Assembly (NCBI RefSeq): GCF_040436345.1
Contig: NC_133218.1
Coordinates: 5,830,484-5,894,483, forward strand
Reading direction: 5' to 3'
Source: Pagrus major
Taxonomy: Eukaryota > Chordata > Actinopteri > Spariformes > Sparidae
DNA: 64,000 nt
Below the pieces are notes generated by a model. It searched no databases. It worked only from the letters and a program-made list of their open reading frames with translations, and had not been told where the DNA came from. Shown here one piece after another: positions 1 through 27,093 of this stretch (positions are counted from its first letter, which is position 1; each line of letters begins with the position of its first letter). A program made the position numbers and the translations under genes.

Positions 1-591
1 AGACTGATCTTCTGGGTTTTTATAAATATAAACCAGGCACTTATTTTGCAAAAAATCAGATGCTATTCATGTTATTCAGTTTTGAATTTAATTTGGGCTA
101 GACGGGGCTAGGTGTTTTAGGATAATTTTACATAAATGTCCAGGAATGGTAACAGGTTAAGTATGTCATTCAAACTAAATAAAGGTAATACAACAGGAAC
201 AAACTAGATTGGGTTATTCAGTTTTATAGTTGTGTCAGGCTCTTGTAAGAGGATGTTCTTCTCCACTGATGCATAAAGAAACCTCTCTTCATCTTTAACA
301 TTTCACTGAGCCAATACAAAACAATTATTTCACTCATAGAGGCAATTCAAGGTGCTTTATATAAAGAAGTTACTATAAGAAATGTTTGTGTTGATCAGTT
401 ATGTAGATTTCGCAATATGCCAATAACTGGGTTAATGCATTTCTGTTTCCATGGCCTCTTCTAACAAACTCTGACTTGAACAAACTAAACGTCTGGACGA
501 CTCTGAAAGAAAGACTTCACTCTGCAGAGTCTCACACAGCAGTTTGATGTGCTCATGTTCTGTTCGTGCCAATTCTTCTTCTGTCTTCACA

Positions 592-633
592 GTGTTGGTG
601 AAGCTGCTGTGAGACGCTGCAACCATGGCTGCT
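592..633 (+). CDS. rlbp1: rlbp1 first coding exon (5' UTR plus three codons)
   Basis: A good acceptor (tctgtcttcacag) ends at 591 and a consensus donor gtaagt starts at 634. Only 625-633 is coding (Met-Ala-Ala); 592-624 would be 5' UTR. The acceptor implies at least one further untranslated exon upstream, which I could not place in 1-591. Confidence 0.75.
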
Positions 634-3571
634 GTAAGTTTAATCACTCTGAAACAATTCAACAGAGAGCACTTCAGTGTCACCTTGTCTCTGTTTAAGC
701 TCTCTCATCACAGTCTGGCCTCTCTTCACTGGTGGAGCATCAGCTCCTGGAGGTCTGACTGTCAGCGCATGATGCTGCTTAAAGCTGTTATTGTGCCGGT
801 AGATGCTGGCTCTGGGATGGACCCTTAAGCTGTTTTTTAAGAAGTGGCTTTAGAAGTCCTTTCTGTAATCATGTGAAGCAGATTAAGCAGCCGTCCACCG
901 TGAATCGTTTGGGGTCTCAGATAGGTTTCTCGACTAAAAGTCATTATAACGAGCTGCTGTGGAAGTGTTCAAGCAGTAAAGCATGTATAATAATATCGCT
1001 CTCGCTTTGTTTCATAAAATGCATCTGCTGTGATGTTAAAGACAAGGGTAGAAGCAGTGAAGGAATGTAACTAAGTACATTTACTCAAGTACAATTTTGA
1101 GGTACTTCTATATGTTTTTCCATTTTCTGCTACTTTATAATCCCACTTAAGTATCAATGATACTTAAGTGCATTTAATGTCAAGAGCCTTGGGGAGCAAT
1201 GGAATACATGTTACTGGATTACTGATTTAGGATACAAAATAAAAGGTAACTGTTAAGTTACAGAGGAAGTAATCAGATACAGATACATTCAGTAAAAAAG
1301 AGGATTACAAACAGGATTACAATTTTGAAATAAAGTATGATATACTTGTCTGTAACTATGCGCATGTACACATGACAACGCTACATGAGTCACACATCAT
1401 CAATCTGGTCTGAGTGAAACCAAATACGCTCGTTATTCATCTTATTGACGTCTTTTCTCTCGTCTTTATTTGCACATGTTTGGTATTGAAGTAATCCAAA
1501 AGTAACGGAAAGTAATCAAGTTACAGAGGTAGAGGTAATTAGTAACTTTATTGGAATCCATTTTTAAAGTAACCCTCCCAACCCTCAAGTTTACTCAAGT
1601 ACTATTTGTATGGGTAACTTTCATTTTTACCAAACTAATATTTTAACACAAAATCTTTACTTTTACTCAAACGTGACTTTTGAGCACTTTTTACATCACT
1701 GGGTAAAGGATGAGTTATGGCAGTATACCCAAGAAACTATTAGATAATCTGATGATAATAACCTGCACAAGCTGATATGATAGTAACATTTTTAACAAAT
1801 TTGTGTTTTCACAGACTGGATCTTACCGTATGGTGTCGGAGGAGGAGCAGGCCATGAGGTCTAAGCTGGAGCATCTGACAGTGAAGGATCATGGGCCAGT
1901 GTTTGGGCCCTGCCACAAGCTGCCCGGTCACACTGTGCAAAAGGTAAGAAATAATAACTGAAGCATATACAAATCTAATTATTTTTAAAAAGTACTGTAC
2001 TCCAGAACAAACTCGAGGTATTTGTAATTTACTTTATGAAACTTTATTCTTCATACAGCAAATAATGTACGTTTTGCTCCACTATAGTTGTCTGACAGAG
2101 TTGCTGGCTACCTTTCAGATTCCAGTTTTTCAGAATCCTCCTGTCTAGTTATAACATGTATCTTCACATGTGTTGATGCCGGATGTTTGTGATAAACTAA
2201 AGGATGAGTTCCTTTATGTGTTGAGAAAAAATCTCCTCCTTCTTCAGCTAAATAAACTCTTTGAAAACCTTCTGGGATTGGCTGGAAAATGTTTCATCCC
2301 AAAGCTGAAAACAGGCTGTTTATAGGTTTTGAATACTTCTTCCACCACATTTGTCTGATGTGTTTGATGTCATTTTGTTTTTGTCTCTTTTTCCTGCAGG
2401 CGAAGGATGAGCTGAATGAGACGGATGAGAGGCGGGCGTCGTCGCTGAAGGACCTGCGGGCCATGATGAAGGAGAGAGCAGCGGAGGGAGACGACCTGGC
2501 CAAATTGGTGGTGGAGCGTTTTGGGGACAAACCAGACTCTCTTCTTCTGCGCTTCCTCAGAGCTCGCAAGTTTGACGTTGTCAGATCCCACGAGCTCATG
2601 AAGGGTTGGTAGCAGAAGTTCAAAAATCTTTGTATCAGTGATTTTTATTTCATTGTCAGATATTGGAAGTGATTTGCTTTCATTCGGTGTCTGCAAACAT
2701 TTTCAAATAGTTTCAGTAATTGAGGGCGAGACCTCGTTTGTGCTCCTCGTTTGCATGAGTCCTGCCCATCACTGAGACAGCGAGGCATGTGTTCATTAAT
2801 TGGGGGCTTTTAAATGCTTCTGAGTTTCCCCTGACAAAGACCTCCTTTGTGTCCAAATGGGACAGCAAGTTTACTTCACTTGTGAACCCACAGTGTTCTC
2901 CTGGGAACTGATTGTGTCGGTCTGGGAGAGGAGATGAGATTAAAAAGTGGTTTTGAAGAGTTGTTTGACGCTCAGAGGACAAAATACCATGCTGATGACT
3001 TGCTTGTGTTTCTGTATGTGCTTAAAAAACTGTATTTTTAATTTAAGTAGTGCATTTAAAATCTTTCTGAAGTAAAAGTGCAAAAGCATTTGCATCAAAA
3101 TATACTTGAATTTGAAAATGTAAAAGTGCCAATTCAAAGTTATGTATATAAAACCCCAACATTAATTAACACTGACCACTACTGTGACCTTCAATCAAAT
3201 TTGGACCAAAGAATCTGCTTTGAAGGCTTCCTTCTCCCTTCATTTTTAAATTTAAACTTAAGTCTATTTCCCTGGACATTAATATTAGATGTAAACTGAA
3301 CCAAAACTCCAGCTGAAGCCCCGGGCTCTAACCAGATCTCTGGCTAAAAAAATACCTAGAATCAGACTAAATTTACTTGGTCAGGGCAGACAAATGTCAT
3401 TGTACTGTATTTTTTTCTTACTGTTGCTGTGAGATTATTTGGTCGTCACAATGACACAAGAAAACACACATTTATGAATATGGATCAGAACTTGTTAGTG
3501 TGAGAGGGGAATGCGATGTGAACTTGTTTCGTGGGGTTAATTGCTACTGGCGAGTAAAACACAGAACACAC

Positions 3572-3618
<47 letters not shown>

Positions 3619-3780
3619 CACACAACCACACACACTCTGGGTTAATTGGTGCCTTGGTATGAGGAGGCTTAGAGCTACACTGTAGATGCACTGAGACAGT
3701 GGTGTCATTGTGTTTGGCACTAAACAACCTTCACTGTACACAAAGGGTCTGTGGACCATTAGTGCCACATAACAGAATGC

Positions 3781-3866
<86 letters not shown>

Positions 3867-5289
3867 TCTAGGCTATGTGCGCTTCAGGAAGGAGTATCCT
3901 GAGCTGTTTGAGAACCTGACCCCTGAGGCGGTCCGCAGCACCATCGAGGCCGGTTACCCTGTGGTTCTGCCCAGCAGGGACAAGTATGGCCGTGTGGTCC
4001 TGCTCTTCAACATTGAGAACTGGGACCTGGAGGAGATCACATTCGATGAGGTAGCTGTAGATCAACCTCACAGAGCGCAGCAGCACCTCTTTGATATATA
4101 TGACCAAGAAAAGGGACTTACTCTACTGAAAATGTCTTTGTCTGTGTGTCACAGATCTTAAGAGCGTACTGTGTGATCCTGGAGAAGCTGCTGGAGAATG
4201 AAGAAACCCAGATTAATGGCTTTGTCCTGATTGAGAACTTTAAGGGCTTCACCATGCAGCACGCATCAGGGATTAAACCGGCTGAGCTCAAGAAGATGGT
4301 GGACATGCTGCAGGTCAGAACAGACACACAAGGAAAGCTGAGAATTGTTTCATGTGCAACCTCAGAGCTGTTTTTAAAAATATTTTGGTGTGTTTTTATG
4401 TAGGACTCGTTCCCAGCCCGTTTCAAGGCGGTCCATGTCACTCACCAGCCCTGGTACTTCACCACTACGTACAACGTGGTCAAACCCTTCATGAAGAGCA
4501 AGCTGCTGGAGAGGGTATGGATGGAGGACATGTCCCATTAACGCTTTAATCTAAATCTGATTTTCAGATTTACTGTTAAAACTGTTTTATCCGAATCGTA
4601 CGGAAACTCATTGCTGCCAAGCCAGAAAACAAAAACAGATCAGTATCACGTTTTAACATGAAAGGTTTTACCTTATAACAATACATTTTTTTCTTGTAAC
4701 ATGAAACATTTTATGTTATAACAGATATCTTATTGTTATAAAATAGAATGTTTCACTTTAAATAACACATTATAACCAGATATTTTGACGTTATATTATC
4801 ACATTATAATGTGAAACACTGTAGAAACAATAAGTTATCACGTTAAAACATTAGGAGGTTAATGTTAAGATAAAAATGAGGCTATATTTCAGGCTATATA
4901 CAAGAAAACATTCTTGTTATAACTATATAAGCTGTCACAATACAAGATGAATAGTTCATTGTTATAATGTGGTTAGACTGTATGTTATTAAGTGGAAATA
5001 TCTTTCAATATCTAACATGAAAAACATGCTACTACAACAACAAAATGTTCACGTTATAACATGATAATGACCCGTTTTTCTTCTTCTGGTGGTAAATTTG
5101 CTCCAGTCATCTCCTCTGAACACTGTTTCTAACTCTCCTCAGGTCTTTGTTCATGGTGACGAGCTGGACAACTACGTCAAAGAATTCAACGCAGACATCC
5201 TGCCTGCAGACTTCGATGGTAAAGCCCCGGTCTCTGACTGCCAGGCCATTGCCAACAAGGTTTTCGGCTCTGAAGACACTGCTCTTTGA
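625..5289 (+). CDS. rlbp1: Retinaldehyde-binding protein 1 (CRALBP), complete, 7 coding exons
   Basis: Join 625-633, 1815-1943, 2400-2604, 3872-4050, 4155-4313, 4404-4514, 5143-5289: 312 aa in one frame, close to the 317 aa of human RLBP1. The family protein is a cytosolic carrier of 11-cis-retinal/retinol in RPE and Muller glia and acts in the visual cycle. Seen here: an N-terminal segment with DHGPVFGPC (about residues 27-35), a CRAL-TRIO_N helix region (about 47-115, [13 protein letters not shown]), and the CRAL-TRIO lipid pocket (about 135-290) with [30 protein letters not shown] and [16 protein letters not shown]. The Arg in SFPARFK (residue 233) lines up with human R234, a retinal-disease position. 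The protein ends in DTAL-Phe-less form, shorter than the mammalian tail. Start chosen because ATG GCT GCT runs straight into a strong donor (gtaagt) in the correct phase. Whether this is the a or b teleost duplicate cannot be told here. Confidence 0.96.
1058..1705. repeat. Nested teleost 'ACTCAAGTAC' repeat in rlbp1 intron 1
   Basis: The left end (about 1058-1140, GGAATGTAACTAAGTACATT) and right end (about 1590-1705, TTTACTTTTACTCAAACGTG) look like the two halves of one element family that recurs at 12405 and 13475. The middle (1150-1580) resembles another common fish repeat (GTAATCCAAAAGTAAC). Boundaries are approximate. Confidence 0.65.
1815..1943 (+). CDS. rlbp1: rlbp1 coding exon 2
   Basis: Acceptor tttcacag, donor gtaaga. 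Codes residues 4-46 ([12 protein letters not shown] ... [11 protein letters not shown] ... TVQK), phase 0 at both ends, matching human GTFRMVPEEE... . Confidence 0.95.
2400..2604 (+). CDS. rlbp1: rlbp1 coding exon 3
   Basis: Acceptor tttcctgcag, donor gttggt (weak but in the right phase). Codes [12 protein letters not shown] through [15 protein letters not shown]; the last Gly codon is split with exon 4. Confidence 0.94.
3566..3635 (+). repeat. (CA)n microsatellite in rlbp1 intron 3
   Basis: About 70 nt of CA dinucleotides with three interruptions (CG, CG, AACC). It pairs in antisense with the (GT)n run 150 nt further downstream in the same intron. Confidence 0.97.
3784..3864 (+). repeat. 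(GT)n microsatellite at the rlbp1 exon 4 splice acceptor
   Basis: An uninterrupted TG run of 81 nt ending seven bases before the exon 4 boundary (GTGT-cctctag-exon). It occupies the place of the polypyrimidine tract. Confidence 0.97.
3872..4050 (+). CDS. rlbp1: rlbp1 coding exon 4
   Basis: Starts after cctctag, directly preceded by an 81-nt GT run. Codes [20 protein letters not shown] through EEITFDE; donor gtagct. Confidence 0.95.
4155..4313 (+). CDS. rlbp1: rlbp1 coding exon 5
   Basis: Acceptor gtgtcacag, donor gtcaga, 53 whole codons ([12 protein letters not shown] ... KKMVDMLQ), core of the CRAL-TRIO fold. Confidence 0.96.
4404..4514 (+). CDS. rlbp1: rlbp1 coding exon 6
   Basis: Acceptor tttatgtag, donor gtatgg, 37 whole codons ([11 protein letters not shown] ... 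[11 protein letters not shown]), nearly identical to human. Confidence 0.96.
5143..5289 (+). CDS. rlbp1: rlbp1 last coding exon
   Basis: Acceptor actctcctcag; [15 protein letters not shown] ... [12 protein letters not shown] then TGA at 5287-5289. Confidence 0.95.
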   Translation, partial: VFVHGDELDNYVKEFNADILPADFDGKAPVSDCQAIANKVFGSEDTAL

Positions 5290-5895
5290 GAGAACAGTGC
5301 TCTCATATCAATCCCAAGAGTTATAGTGTCCTTCATCCTAGATGCTTCTTTTGTGATCAGATCAGATATGTGGTCTAATATGAAGCTATTGACATTTTTA
5401 TTATTATTCAGGCAGTTCCTATGAGCAAAGAAAAGTATCTAGAATTAGGAGAAGGGGGTGGTTTGCAAATTTTCGATGAGATAAATGGGAAAGAAAAAGG
5501 ATGTTTAGATGTTACAGAGAGAATAATTGATGGTTAATGTTACAGCACTGACATTCCTTGTTACTTTACAAGCAGGAGGAAAATGAGGGAGTTTTTCGCC
5601 TTAAAATGAATTTCACATCATACACATCAGCCTTATGCCTACAGTCCTGTCAGATGAAGAGTACAGAAGTGAATCATAGTCTCGGGGAGAATTTTAGAAA
5701 GATACGAAGAGGGAAAATTAATGTTTTAAGGAGCAGGAGCCTCCTGATCCTGATTCAGTGCCACGGAAACACTTCTTTGTCTCAACAGCCTTGTTTGAGT
5801 TGTGACACTCAGATGCCTGACGTACCACAAAGATCCATCCTGCAATTTGCACTGGATTGTGACATTTTAAATAAAATAGATTTTTTTGTGTGTGT
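5290..5895 (+). other. rlbp1: rlbp1 3' UTR with AATAAA
   Basis: No further homology after the stop. AATAAA lies at 5870-5875 followed by a T/GT-rich stretch (about 5880-5897), the usual cleavage layout. The exact 3' end is inferred. Confidence 0.6.
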
Positions 5896-6046
5896 CTGAC
5901 GTTTTTCATGTCATTTTTACCATTTGTCATCTTGTTGTTTCACCTAATCTGATTCATTAAGCAAGTTTAGTTAAACCAGGCCTACATCATGAAATCTGAT
6001 TTATTTTCAGCTAATTGTGTTTCATAAAAGAGTTTTAAATGAGTCT

Positions 6047-6300
6047 GTAACCCTTCCTTTTACAGTCCCCTTCCTGGTGATCTAAACTGGTCATAACTTC
6101 ATGGTAGTTTTTTGAATTGATGGGTAATAGTGGAGGTTTTCTTAGTATTTCGTAGTATGCAGTTTCTCTGTACCAATACCATAATAATATCTATAAATTA
6201 TTTTTATATACTATACAATATACCAATAATATACTATGATTTACCATATATTTACTGGGTAAATACTTAGAAATTAGGGAACTGTAAAAGGAAGGGTTAC
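6047..6300. mobile_element. Short MITE with perfect 20-bp terminal inverted repeats
   Basis: The left end GTAACCCTTCCTTTTACAGT (6047-6066) is the exact reverse complement of 6281-6300. The interior is AT-rich, 254 bp in all, with no ORF, so it is a non-autonomous DNA transposon. I see no clear target duplication. Confidence 0.85.
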
Positions 6301-6329
6301 CAGTGGATCTGACCTGAGCTACAATGGAG

Positions 6330-6868
6330 AGGCCAGATGTAGAAAAGTACTCAGATCATTCAATAAAAGTAGTAATACCATGGTGTAGAAATACGCTCTT
6401 ACAAGAAAAAGTCCTGCATTCAAATGATTAGGGTTAGGACAACCCCAACTCCAAATGAAGTTGTGTTCCTGTGTAAAACATGAATAAAAGCAGAATGCAA
6501 ACATTTGCAAACAAACTGTGTTTACCGACAACAGTTTTAGGATCTGTTTTTCTAATCAGGACTGTATCCAAAATATATTTAAAGTATCAAAAGTAAAAGT
6601 ACTCAACTTTAATTGTGCAGCTGGAAAAATGGGGTTAATTGAATTACTTTATATCTTGCTGTGTAGCATAACTTTTAGTAATATATTTTGTTTGTTGTTT
6701 TTTTATTTAGAAAGTAGTAAATCTCTCAAATGAGGTTAGTGAAGCAAAAGGATAATATGTTGTCTGAAATGTGGAGTAGAAGTAGAAAGTTGTTGAACTG
6801 AAGTGCCTCAAAATCGTATTTAAGTGCAGTACTTGAGTAAATATATGTAGTTACTTTCTACCACTGCT
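6330..6868. repeat. Teleost interspersed repeat ('AGTACTCAGATC...TTTCTACCACTG')
   Basis: It begins GTAGAAAAGTACTCAGATC with GTCCTGCATTCAAA at about 6411-6424 and ends with ACTTGAGTAAATATATGTAG and TACTTTCTACCACTG. This is a very frequent fish repeat with inverted ends (GTAGAAAGTA / TACTTTCTAC). Confidence 0.7.
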
Positions 6869-8900
6869 CCAGATTACCATGGTCCTGGTCAGGGTAGTTA
6901 TTTGGCTTAGTGTCACTTAAAGCTTAACTCCATGTTTTTTGATCCTACTCCTGTTCCAGCACACTTGATTTAAATGATCAGCTCCTCATTAAGCTCTGCT
7001 GACGCCCACTAACAACCCATTCATTTGAATCAGGTGCCTTGGAGCAGTCAGGGGGCCCAGGAACAGGGTTGAAAAACACTGGCTTAACCGTTGTTACAGT
7101 CAATTTGCCAGATCCAAACAGTGTTTTTTCAGTGTTCCTCCTTACATCTGCACTGTGCACATAAACCAGTTTGCAGTTAATGTCAAATACATCTCATAAA
7201 GCTAACACAGGAGTTAAACCCATAGGTGTGACTTCAAAATAAGGAGCGTTTTCACAATTTGTTCCTCTTTAAATGTCACTTAAATACAATTAAAGAAACA
7301 GCTACTCAGTTTATTAAAATACAAGTGGGTCAGACAGATAATCTGAAGGTATCAACTCTGAGTTTGTTATGTCACTTAAGTAGCTTAAGTTGTACAGGGG
7401 ACAGACATAGTGAGGAGTACAGTACAGTGTGGTTCTCACAAGGGGGCTCAACTGTATCAATTTTGTCACCATGTTAGACATAAACCTTCAAATTAATCAG
7501 ATAACAGCTTCTTCATCTATTTAGGCAAGTAAAGAGAACAGGAGACCATTTTTCTTTTGAGAAAATAATTTATTTTGGAACACAATAACCATATTTCCTC
7601 ACGTATTTAGATCACACACACCACTGGTTTTCTTCAACAAAAACACCCAGTGTTCAATATCCGAGTACATCATGTTGTGTGACTGTGTGTGCCCCTTCAT
7701 CTCATCGACACATCCCTTAACCGTCTCACAGCATCAAAATGTTTGTCAACACAAAATTAAAGCTGTGGGTTAACACACTGTGGGCTCTCATCACTTGTTT
7801 GGGCTAAAAAGATTTAAAATCAAAAATTATTTTAGAAGAACACTGAACAATGTTCATCACAATCCAAGGTGTATTTCTTTATACATTGGAGACGTTTATA
7901 TTTAAATTCTTCCACTCAAATTAAACGTGAGCCCACAATCTTGACAAAACAAGATGCTTGAAGCACCGGGGTCAGGATAAATACAACGGAGCACATTCTC
8001 ATATCAACACAGTTAACCAACATATCAGATCCAACACTCCATGAGAAAATAATCTGAATGTTTATGACGTGTTTTGGTCTTTCATACGATGACACTATTT
8101 CCTGTCACATTAAAATAACAAGAGATCCCTCCTGGTTGGTTATTGCCTTTATTTTCACAACTGTTCCCTCAAATATTTGAATATACACTATATTTATATT
8201 ATATTTCTTTAGCTTTTTCATTGTTAAAGTGAAGAAGTTTTGGTTTTCAATCAGAGGTGGTGATATGACACAGTATACACGCACTGTACTCGTCAACACT
8301 CTCGCTCTGATGCATTTGCACGATAACACAAGAAGTCGTAATAACAATACAAAATACAAAAACAAATATACCCCAAATAATCGACAAGAAAAAAAATACA
8401 TCCAAATAATACATCCAAACCTGCATTTTTTGTGCAAAGTTGGGGGGGAGGCAAAAAAATCTGAGAAAGAACACAAATGGCTCTCACTGCAGAAACTGGG
8501 TTTTGTGCTGGTGTCGTCGATACTCCTCTGATTTTCCTACGAGCCAGAGTAAATCCAAACCACACCTGATTGTGTTAAAATGAGAGCTGTGGACAGAGTG
8601 AACCATGAATCATGTCACCTCTCTGCAGGCGAATGAGAGGACGATTGCCATTAATGACTGGCAGTTGTAGTTTGGACCCCCTGACAACAGATGGCAGCAG
8701 TGATTTGTGGTTTGAACAATGGAGGATGAAAAGTCTTTTTCAAGGCAAAGAAACTCAAACTGACACTTTTCAGTTAGGGATGCACCAAAATGTCCTTAGG
8801 ATGCACCCACCTGAGATAGCAGCCATGATGCTACTGATCCAAATTAAATAGTTTCATTGTTAGTGTCATTATAACATTTAGTGTTTCCATTTTCAGCGGA

Positions 8901-9255
8901 ATTAAAGGGGAACTGGACCCTCTTTTGCCACGTTTTTTGTCTAAGTGTCTCATGTGGATAACAATTATTTGAATTGACCCTTTTTGTTAAAGAATAAGAT
9001 CATTTTTGCTTAACAACAAACAGTCACTTGCCAAAGCCTAACCCTGACCCTAACACAACCGGACTCCATTTACAGAAACATCAAATGTCATTTTATTGTC
9101 GTAAAACACACTTGATTAAATTTTTTTAAAAATAATTAAAAATTTAAATGACCATTTCTGTAAATGGAGGTGGATTTAGTGAGAGTGATATAAGGGCTGT
9201 TTCTGGTTAGACAATAGGGAAATAGGGTTGAAAAATACTGGAGCTCCCCTTAAAT
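8901..9255. mobile_element. Palindromic MITE-like repeat
   Basis: The ends TTAAAGGGGAACT and AGCTCCCCTTAA are imperfect inverted repeats. Inside, CTCCATTTACAGAAA (about 9064) faces TTTCTGTAAATGGAG (about 9153) in inverse orientation. No ORF. Confidence 0.6.
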
Positions 9256-9925
9256 TCAGTGATGGTCTGCTGCCTTTCTGCCACAGACTCATTTTACTTT
9301 ACAGTACATAAAAATGATTGCAATGAGTTTCAGACTGTGGTTTGTACGGATTTTAAATGTGAAGAAAAGAGGGCACTGGTATCAGATCAGTTTTGAGTTA
9401 AGAGGGATAAAGTTGGATCGGTGAATCCCTATTTTTTTAAGCCAGTGTCTGTGAGATTAACACCTGGATTTCATAGTATTTGCACAGAATAATCTCTAGA
9501 AAAGGAGGTTAAATTTAAGACAATGACATCTAAAAAATTACAACAGATCAGAATGAAATTATCCTTGAGAAAAAAGAAGAGATTTGATATCAGTAGTGAT
9601 CAGAATCAATATTACAGTACCATTCATTTGACCATTGTGAAAAATAACCTAGATCAAACTACTATTTTCCAAGTTCCTATGCAGAGTCAGTGGAGTCTTT
9701 GAGTGTAAACAAAAACTGAATAGCTGTTTAGCATTAACACAGGTCTTTGATTCTTACAATTTCATATTTTCTTGTATTTTGTGCACTTTAATTACTGACA
9801 GTGTGTGCTACTTATATGAAATGTCCTGATATCCTAAACCTCCTGCAACTTAAATTAATTCTACTTCATGCAAATACTATCAAACCCAGAACTTAAAACA
9901 CACAAACTTTGGCTTTAGAGTTTCA

Positions 9926-10258
9926 ACAACTAATCGATTAGTTATCAGTTATCAAATTAATCGCCAACTATTCTGATAATTTGTTTGAGTAATTTCTTGA
10001 AAAAGTCAAAATTCTCTGATTCCAGCTTCTTAAATGTGATTTTTTTTTCTGGTTTCTTTCCTCCTCTGTGACAGTAAACTGAATATCTTCGGGCTGTGGA
10101 CAAAACAAGACATTTGAGGACATCATCTTGGGCTTTGGGGAACACTGATCACCATTTCCACCACCATTTTCTGACATTTTTTAGACCACACAACTAATCG
10201 ATTAATTGAGAAATAATCAGCAAATTAATCAATGAAAATAATCATTAGTTGCAGCCCA
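9926..10258 (-). repeat. Teleost repeat with 'AACTAATCGATTA' ends
   Basis: TTTCAACAACTAATCGATTAG at the left and AATAATCATTAGTTGCAGC at the right, with the typical interior (GAAGCTGGAATC, ACATTTAAGA, GACATTTGAGGACATCATCTTGGG on the displayed strand or its complement). Degenerate reading frames inside belong to the repeat, not to a gene. Confidence 0.75.
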
Positions 10259-11993
10259 GCTTGGCTTAAACTGCCTTACAAGAAAGCTCACTCCCTTCAT
10301 TATTTCAAACCATCCATCTGTCTCATCACAGTGTTCAGATTACTTGGCTGGACTGGAAGCTGCTTCCTAAGCCCTTACAACAAAGTTCTCAATTAGATTC
10401 AGGTTTTAAAAAGTCCACAGGTCCCATTATTGCAGTTTGATTTCATCAAAACACAACTAAGATGGATTTCAACAGTTTTTAAGTCCACTCTGTGGAGCTA
10501 AAACACTAAAGAAAAGCTTTTCAATGCAGTCAAAGAAACAAAAATATCCCCTTGCATTAAATCTCTTCTTTCTTGCATGCAGTGGTCTCCATCTAATTGA
10601 AAACGACCAGAATTTAACAAACAGTCCAATGAAATAAACATTTGGTTTAGAGTTCCTCTGCCCTCTGACTCATCACACCTCACAGCTCAGATTATAAAGA
10701 AAAAACCTACTGAACCTTCCCTTTAAACAGCACCACAATGGCTGCATTTTCAAAATTCGACACCACAGAATCATCTGCTGGTAAATGTAATAAGATGTCT
10801 ATGAGCACTTAACCACTCAGAAGCTGGCTAGTGGCAGGTCTGTGCAGTAAGAGAAGGATATCAGAGTCTTGGCTGGACCTGCAGCTGATCAAAGGCAGGC
10901 GACAGAGTAAGAGGGCGCAAAGACACGGACAAAAGACGACACAGGGAACACGCAAGTCATCTAACTTTTCGCTATCATCCTCGCTCCCTCCAGTTCTCCA
11001 GCTTAATCATCAATAACCTACATACTTCGACTTATGGGGGGCGGGGAGTAAAAGGATTGTGTCATACAGGATGTAAAGTGCACTGAATCAAAGTGATAGA
11101 ATGTGACTGTGGGAATGTGCATGGATCCCCACTGGAGTTGATTCCCACTCATGTCTGAACACATTTCAAGTGCCAAAACATACGTGCCAGGAAGATGTCA
11201 TGAGCTGGACATAACATGTAAAATCCCACCGTAATACTTAATTTTTCTACTGTACATTTTCTACAAACAACAGAGCAACAATTCACCCAAAAGAACGGAC
11301 ATTTTAGGGGCAGAGAATCTGGATCACGTCTACCAAAACATAAAGATCACATGCTCTGTCACGGGGTCTTGAACTCTCGGTCGACACAGGCGCACACGGA
11401 CATCCACACTACATCTGTGAGTTAGATACATACATACTACAAAGACGCTGTGTTGGTTAAGACAGCAGACTAGGCTATATGGCCTTGGCGGTGATAAGCA
11501 GTGAGCTTCTTACAGGTGCCGCAAACGGGCACCGACTGCAGCACAGTCAGTTTACAGTAATAGGAGGCTTCTTGTGTGCTCTTGTTTTTCATGAACTACT
11601 CTAAAGTGGTGCTCTCACTTTCCTTTCCTCTCATCATATTTGGTCAATGCCTCCATTAGCCAAGGACCAATGGTGTGTACACGTAAAGAAAATGTTCCTG
11701 CTCTGAATTCAAAGTCCTCGCAAAGGAAAAAGAGCACAAAGGCAGTTAGTTGTTTTTGTTCCTTCACATACTGTAAGGTGATGGTGATTACAAAGGAGAA
11801 CCGTGGTGAAGGCGTGGAGACATGTGTGGGTCTGGAGAGGTGAGTAGCACCGGAGGAGAAGGCAGAGAAGAAGAGTTTAAGGTTCAATTCAGGTGTCTCC
11901 TCAGTGCTGGGACAGTGGTGGGAGAGGAGGGCGAGAGGTGAGGAGGCAGGAGGAGGAGGAGGAGTGAGAGAGAGAGAGACAAAGGTCAGAGGT

Positions 11994-27093
<15,100 letters not shown>

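Larger units (their letters stand above)
5896..7554. other. Intergenic gap rlbp1/abhd2
   Basis: No coding exon found on either strand. It contains the MITE at 6047 and the repeat at about 6330-6868; the rest shows no structure I can name. Confidence 0.6.
7555..11993 (-). other. abhd2: Probable long 3' UTR of abhd2
   Basis: No gene is readable between the abhd2 stop (11994) and an antisense AATAAA (TTTATT at 7569-7574). Mammalian ABHD2 also has a multi-kilobase 3' UTR. The true end could be at an earlier site. Repeats at 8901-9255 and 9926-10258 lie inside it. Confidence 0.45.

Noticed and set aside
432-850. Minus-strand ORFs upstream of rlbp1 (one ending ...SLLEEAMETEMH, another ...[21 protein letters not shown])
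   Set aside because: They read like protein but overlap the rlbp1 first coding exon antisense, offer no intron of workable length between them, and have no nearby antisense poly(A) signal. No family recognised.
3787-3864. ORF beginning with a long Cys-Val repeat before rlbp1 exon 4
   Set aside because: The GT microsatellite read in frame; the real exon starts at 3872.
7978-8566. Overlapping ORFs on both strands around 8100-8560
   Set aside because: AT-rich Phe/Cys- or Asn/Lys-rich frames inside the probable abhd2 3' UTR; no conserved motif.
9957-10177. Minus ORFs such as MSENGGGNGDQCSPKPKMMS...
   Set aside because: They lie wholly inside a high-copy fish repeat and are degenerate repeat sequence.
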